Of a stretch of 25,986 nucleotides of DNA, positions 22,709-25,986 are shown piece by piece. Positions within the stretch are counted from its first letter, which is position 1. The number at the start of each line of letters is the position of its first letter. The notes under the pieces are model-generated. The model searched no databases. It saw nothing but the letters and a program-made list of their open reading frames with translations, and had not been told where the DNA came from. The position numbers and the translations under genes are program-made. Source of the stretch: DTFZ01 sp964510055 (lineage in GTDB: Bacteria; Bacillota; Clostridia; Christensenellales; SZUA-584); contig CAZDZY010000037.1 of the NCBI GenBank assembly GCA_964510055.1, positions 1 through 25,986 on the forward strand, given 5' to 3'.

Positions 22709-24082
22709 ATGAAGGGGTTAAAAGCAGGCAGAATGGGGAGCGTTAGATTCTGGGGGCTCGTTTGGGGCCTTGGGCTGGCGGGGCAGCTGTGCTGGAACGT
22801 TGAAAATCAATGGTTCGCTACATTTGTCTATGCGAAGATAGCTAAGGATTCCAATATCGTAATGCTGATGGTAATAACGAGCGCGCTTGTTACAACGTTC
22901 TCTACATTCTTCTTCGGCACGCTTTCCGACCGCATTGGCTCGCGAAGAAAATTCATCTCTATAGGCTATATAATGTGGGGCATGTTCACGATAGCGTTCG
23001 GAATGACCGAGCTCATAGGCAGCGGAACTATAGGCACAGCAAGCAAGCTCAGCATGGTGGCGGCGGTGCTCGTCATACTTGCGGACGATGTCATGAGCTT
23101 TTTCGGCTCGATGGGCAACGACGCAAGCTATAACGCGTGGACTAACGACATGACGACGGATAAAAACCGCGGACAGATAGGGGCGGCGCTGGCTACACAG
23201 CCGGTAATAGGCACAATAGTCGGAACGGTGCTCGGCGGTATGCTTATAGGCGATAATCAAAATTACCAGCTGCTTTTCTGGGTAATGGGTATATTCGTCA
23301 TTGCTATGGGCATGTTCTCGCTGTTTGTTATGAAAGATGCACCGGCGCTTAAGCCCAACAAAGACGGCGCGTTCTGGCGCCAGTTTTCCAAGGTGTTTAA
23401 CTTTAAAAACTTCTTCGGGCGCAGGGAACTCGTTCTTGTCAGCGTTACAACGGCGTTGTTCTTCATACCGTTCAATATTTACTTTTCTTATATGGGTAAT
23501 TGGCTGATATATCGTATGGGCTTTACAGAAGCCACTATGGGGCTAATACAGGGCGCAGGGTTAATTGCGGCAATGCTGCTTGCCATACCGGCGGTATGGC
23601 TTATCAACCACAATAAAACTCCATATGTCGGAGCGGCGGCGATAATTATAAATATAATAGGGCTATGGGCGCTTTATCTGTTTGCCAAACCGGGCGCGGT
23701 CGATACCGCGAACATTTTCTCTGCTGTCAATGTACCTCTGCTTTTTGCGGTATTTATGGTGGGCGCAGGATACATACTCATAATGCAGTCTATGACGATG
23801 TGGGTAAAGCAGCTTTATCCCGCGGAGAACCGCGGGCAATTTGAGGGAATACGCGTAATGTTCTTTACGTTGATACCTATGATAATAGGCACTATTATAG
23901 GCAATGAGATAATTAAGAACGGCGCAGGCACCGTAGTCAATAAATATGGAATCACCGAGAACATACCGACCGAATCCATGTACCTCTGGGCTGCAATACT
24001 CGTAATGTTAGCGTTCGTTCCCCTGTACTTTGCGGGCAGACAGTATTATAAACGCCTCAAGAGCGGAAAAATAGTGGCATGA
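22709..24082 (+). CDS. MFS transporter, probably for a sugar or glycoside
   Basis: A 457-residue permease with about 12 hydrophobic segments. The motif-A-like loop GTLSDRIGSRRKF after the second segment identifies the major facilitator superfamily, and the overall pattern (short loops, a central loop near FWRQFSKVFNFKNFFGRRE) suits the glycoside-pentoside-hexuronide or SLC45-like sugar groups. The neighbours DUF2804 and GH2 suggest uptake of an oligosaccharide or glycoside that is hydrolysed inside. I chose the ATG at 22709, which has GGGAGGGG just upstream; an earlier ATG at 22673 would add 12 residues but has no ribosome site. The substrate cannot be read from the sequence. Confidence 0.85.
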   Translation: MKGLKAGRMGSVRFWGLVWGLGLAGQLCWNVENQWFATFVYAKIAKDSNIVMLMVITSALVTTFSTFFFGTLSDRIGSRRKFISIGYIMWGMFTIAFGMTELIGSGTIGTASKLSMVAAVLVILADDVMSFFGSMGNDASYNAWTNDMTTDKNRGQIGAALATQPVIGTIVGTVLGGMLIGDNQNYQLLFWVMGIFVIAMGMFSLFVMKDAPALKPNKDGAFWRQFSKVFNFKNFFGRRELVLVSVTTALFFIPFNIYFSYMGNWLIYRMGFTEATMGLIQGAGLIAAMLLAIPAVWLINHNKTPYVGAAAIIINIIGLWALYLFAKPGAVDTANIFSAVNVPLLFAVFMVGAGYILIMQSMTMWVKQLYPAENRGQFEGIRVMFFTLIPMIIGTIIGNEIIKNGAGTVVNKYGITENIPTESMYLWAAILVMLAFVPLYFAGRQYYKRLKSGKIVA

Positions 24083-24098
24083 CGGGAAGGAGATAAGT

Positions 24099-25115
24099 AT
24101 GCAAAGAGAAATAACCTCGCAGCAAACGCTGCTGGATAAAAACGGCGAGCTTATAATCCCAGGTTATGCGAAGAGCATGCTGTTCGATTATAACAGGGAA
24201 CAGGTAAAGGCCGGGCCGTTTTCGCTGAAGGAGTGGGATTTCTATCAGGTCATATCCGGCGACCATGTTCTGCAGATGACTATAGGGCATGTGTCGTATA
24301 TGGCGAGCTTTTCGGCTATGCTGTTTTCCGTAGTAACCGGTGAAAAAAAGAGCTTTACGGTACTAAAGCCATTGCCTCTGCGCAGTATGAATATGCCTTT
24401 AAATCCCGAAAAACCAAATATTATATCGGTCAAAGGCAAGAACTATGAAATGTGTTTTGAAACAAGAGAGGGCGAGCGTGTTCTGAAGCTGCATGCGACT
24501 GACACAGCTGTCGGAAACATTGACATAGATCTGTCGCTGGGTAACGATACGGCTAATGAAAAGCTGGTGATAGCGACGCCGTTTTTCAAAAAAAAGCAGT
24601 TCTACCTGAACTATAAAGAGCACTACTACGGCGTAAGCGGCAGCGCGCAGTTCGGCGATATGCGCATACGGCCGGGGGAGCGCGATACGGCGCTGCTCGA
24701 TTGGGGCAGGGGCGTGTGGCCGTTTAAGCACGAGTGGTTCTGGGGCAGCGGCTGCGCGTATATAAACGGCGGCCGGTTCGGTTTTAACATAGGCTGGGGA
24801 TTCGGCGATCTGCAATACGCGACCGAGAACATGTTCTTCTGGAACGGTAAAGCGTACAAACTGGGAAAACTGCATGTTGAGAGAGACGAGAAAGATTACA
24901 TGAAACCCTGGAAGTTCCGCGACGAGGAGGGGCGTTTCGAGTTTACCATGACGCCCGTTTACGATCGGTATACGGAAACAAAGGCGCTTGTCATAGATAC
25001 GCACTGCCATCAGATATTCGGCAGATACAACGGCTTTGCGGTCTTGCCGAACGGAGAAAAGATAGAAGTACGCGATCTTATGGCGTTTTGCGAGCACGCG
25101 GAAAACAGATGGTAA
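24099..25115 (+). CDS. DUF2804 family protein
   Basis: A 338-residue cytoplasmic protein with no signal peptide or membrane segment. It matches the DUF2804 family by its overall pattern: MLFDYNREQVKAGPFSLKEWDFYQV at the start, LDWGRGVWPFKHEWFWGSG and GFNIGWGFGD in the middle, and ENMFFWNGKAYKL followed by WKFRDEEGRFEFTMTPVYDR. The many Trp, Tyr and Gly residues suggest a beta-sandwich that could bind a sugar. The function of the family is not established to my knowledge. It lies 16 bases after the transporter and one base before the GH2 gene, with an AAGGAG ribosome site, so it belongs to the same operon. Confidence 0.8.
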   Translation: MQREITSQQTLLDKNGELIIPGYAKSMLFDYNREQVKAGPFSLKEWDFYQVISGDHVLQMTIGHVSYMASFSAMLFSVVTGEKKSFTVLKPLPLRSMNMPLNPEKPNIISVKGKNYEMCFETREGERVLKLHATDTAVGNIDIDLSLGNDTANEKLVIATPFFKKKQFYLNYKEHYYGVSGSAQFGDMRIRPGERDTALLDWGRGVWPFKHEWFWGSGCAYINGGRFGFNIGWGFGDLQYATENMFFWNGKAYKLGKLHVERDEKDYMKPWKFRDEEGRFEFTMTPVYDRYTETKALVIDTHCHQIFGRYNGFAVLPNGEKIEVRDLMAFCEHAENRW

Positions 25116-25116
25116 T

Positions 25117-25986
25117 ATGAAAAGAAAAGGCGTTATGCAGCGTGAGTTATACACACATTGGGGAAAGAAGCTTGACAAAAGCTGCCCGCACGGCGAATAC
25201 CCGCGCCCGCAAATGAAAAGGGATAACTGGATGTGCCTGAACGGGATATGGCAATACGCTATCCGCAATACAGGCGAGATCGAACCTGATATATATGACG
25301 GCGAGATCGTCGTACCCTTTTCGCCTGAAAGCCTTCTTTCAGGAGTACAGCGGCAGTTGCTGCCGGGGCAGACGCTATGGTATAAGCGCGGCGTTATATT
25401 CGAAGAAGCCGGAGGTAAAAGGCTTCTTTTGCATTTCGGAGCAGTCGACCAGCATTGCACTGTGTACGTCAACGGCAAAACGGCAGGCTCGCATTCGGGC
25501 GGTTATTGGCCGTTCAGCTTCGACATTACGGAACTTGTTCGCAGCGGTGAAAATAGTCTGACGATCGCCGTAACTGACGACTCTGACAAAGGATGTGAGG
25601 CTTACGGGAAGCAGAAGCTTGAACGCGGGGGCATATGGTATACCGCTCAAAGCGGCATATGGCAAACGGTATGGGCGGAATATGTGCCTCAGAGTTATAT
25701 ATCCGGTATTAAAATTACACCCCGCTGCCGCGAAGCCGAGGCCAAATTTCATGTGGAATTTGCAGGAGACAGCATACCTCAGGAATACCGTTTAGAGATA
25801 TTTGAGTATGGAAAGCGTTTCACGGAAGGGAAGTTTACTGAAAACTCCGCTCGCCTGCCGATGAAGGGCTTTAAGTACTGGAGCCCGGAAAGTCCGTATT
25901 TATACACCGTAAAGATAAGCGCCGGTAAGGATTCTGTCGAGAGCTATTTCGGTATGCGGGAGTTCGGGGCTGTAACGGACGCGAAA
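25117..25986 (+). CDS. Glycoside hydrolase family 2 enzyme, N-terminal part
   Basis: An open reading frame that runs off the right edge; 290 codons are visible. It has the GH2 layout. The sugar-binding jelly roll (about residues 30-195) has MCLNGIWQYAI, IVVPFSPES, LWYKRGVIF, HFGAVDQHCTVYVNG, GGYWPFSFDIT and SGIWQTVW. It is followed by the Ig-like middle domain (about 196-280, ending in KYWSPESPYLYTVKI). The catalytic barrel lies beyond the window, so beta-glucuronidase, beta-galactosidase or beta-mannosidase cannot be told apart. No signal peptide is seen, so it acts on imported substrate. The first ATG has a weak ribosome site; the ATG at 25135, with AAAAGG upstream, is an alternative start. 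Confidence 0.88.
   Translation, partial: MKRKGVMQRELYTHWGKKLDKSCPHGEYPRPQMKRDNWMCLNGIWQYAIRNTGEIEPDIYDGEIVVPFSPESLLSGVQRQLLPGQTLWYKRGVIFEEAGGKRLLLHFGAVDQHCTVYVNGKTAGSHSGGYWPFSFDITELVRSGENSLTIAVTDDSDKGCEAYGKQKLERGGIWYTAQSGIWQTVWAEYVPQSYISGIKITPRCREAEAKFHVEFAGDSIPQEYRLEIFEYGKRFTEGKFTENSARLPMKGFKYWSPESPYLYTVKISAGKDSVESYFGMREFGAVTDAK

Overview
The window reads as chromosomal DNA of a Bacillota bacterium, most likely a spore-forming member of class Clostridia. The grounds are a murA-ftsQ-ftsA-ftsZ division cluster, a ctsR-mcsA-mcsB-clpC stress operon with a CtsR box, a CwlD-type sporulation amidase, and strong AGGAGG-type ribosome sites. Codon use favours ATA for isoleucine and AGG for arginine. 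I cannot place it below class with confidence. Every gene I support is on the + strand. I saw no rRNA, tRNA, CRISPR array, insertion sequence or transposase. No gene-free stretch exceeds 300 bases.

Layout. 1-4485: cell wall and division block (murA, ftsQ/divIB, an ftsA with an altered nucleotide-binding loop, ftsZ), closed by a terminator. 4486-7765: an AT-rich accessory cassette with a perfect consensus promoter. It holds a large secreted DNRLRE-type protein with a C-terminal Cys/His domain and a smaller exported protein of unknown function, and it ends in a terminator nearly identical to the one after ftsZ. 7790-11427: cysS behind its own promoter, a small membrane protein, a Lit/DUF1461-family membrane protein and tsaD. 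11510-12211: cwlD. 12275-16833: the CtsR-controlled protein quality-control operon ctsR-mcsA-mcsB-clpC, with promoter, operator and terminator. 16880-18759: psuK-psuG for pseudouridine breakdown. 18888-19932: a PAS-GGDEF diguanylate cyclase behind its own promoter. 20065-22472: an Rnk/GreA-C-type protein, an orphan MreB-family actin and a metallo-beta-lactamase-fold hydrolase. 22543-25986: the start of a sugar-use cluster (operator-like palindromes, MFS transporter, DUF2804 protein, GH2 glycosidase) that runs off the right edge.

Most of the window is core metabolism. The least explained parts are the two-gene secreted cassette between ftsZ and cysS, the FtsA whose phosphate-2 loop departs from the actin-family pattern, and the pairing of DUF2804 with a GH2 enzyme and a transporter.
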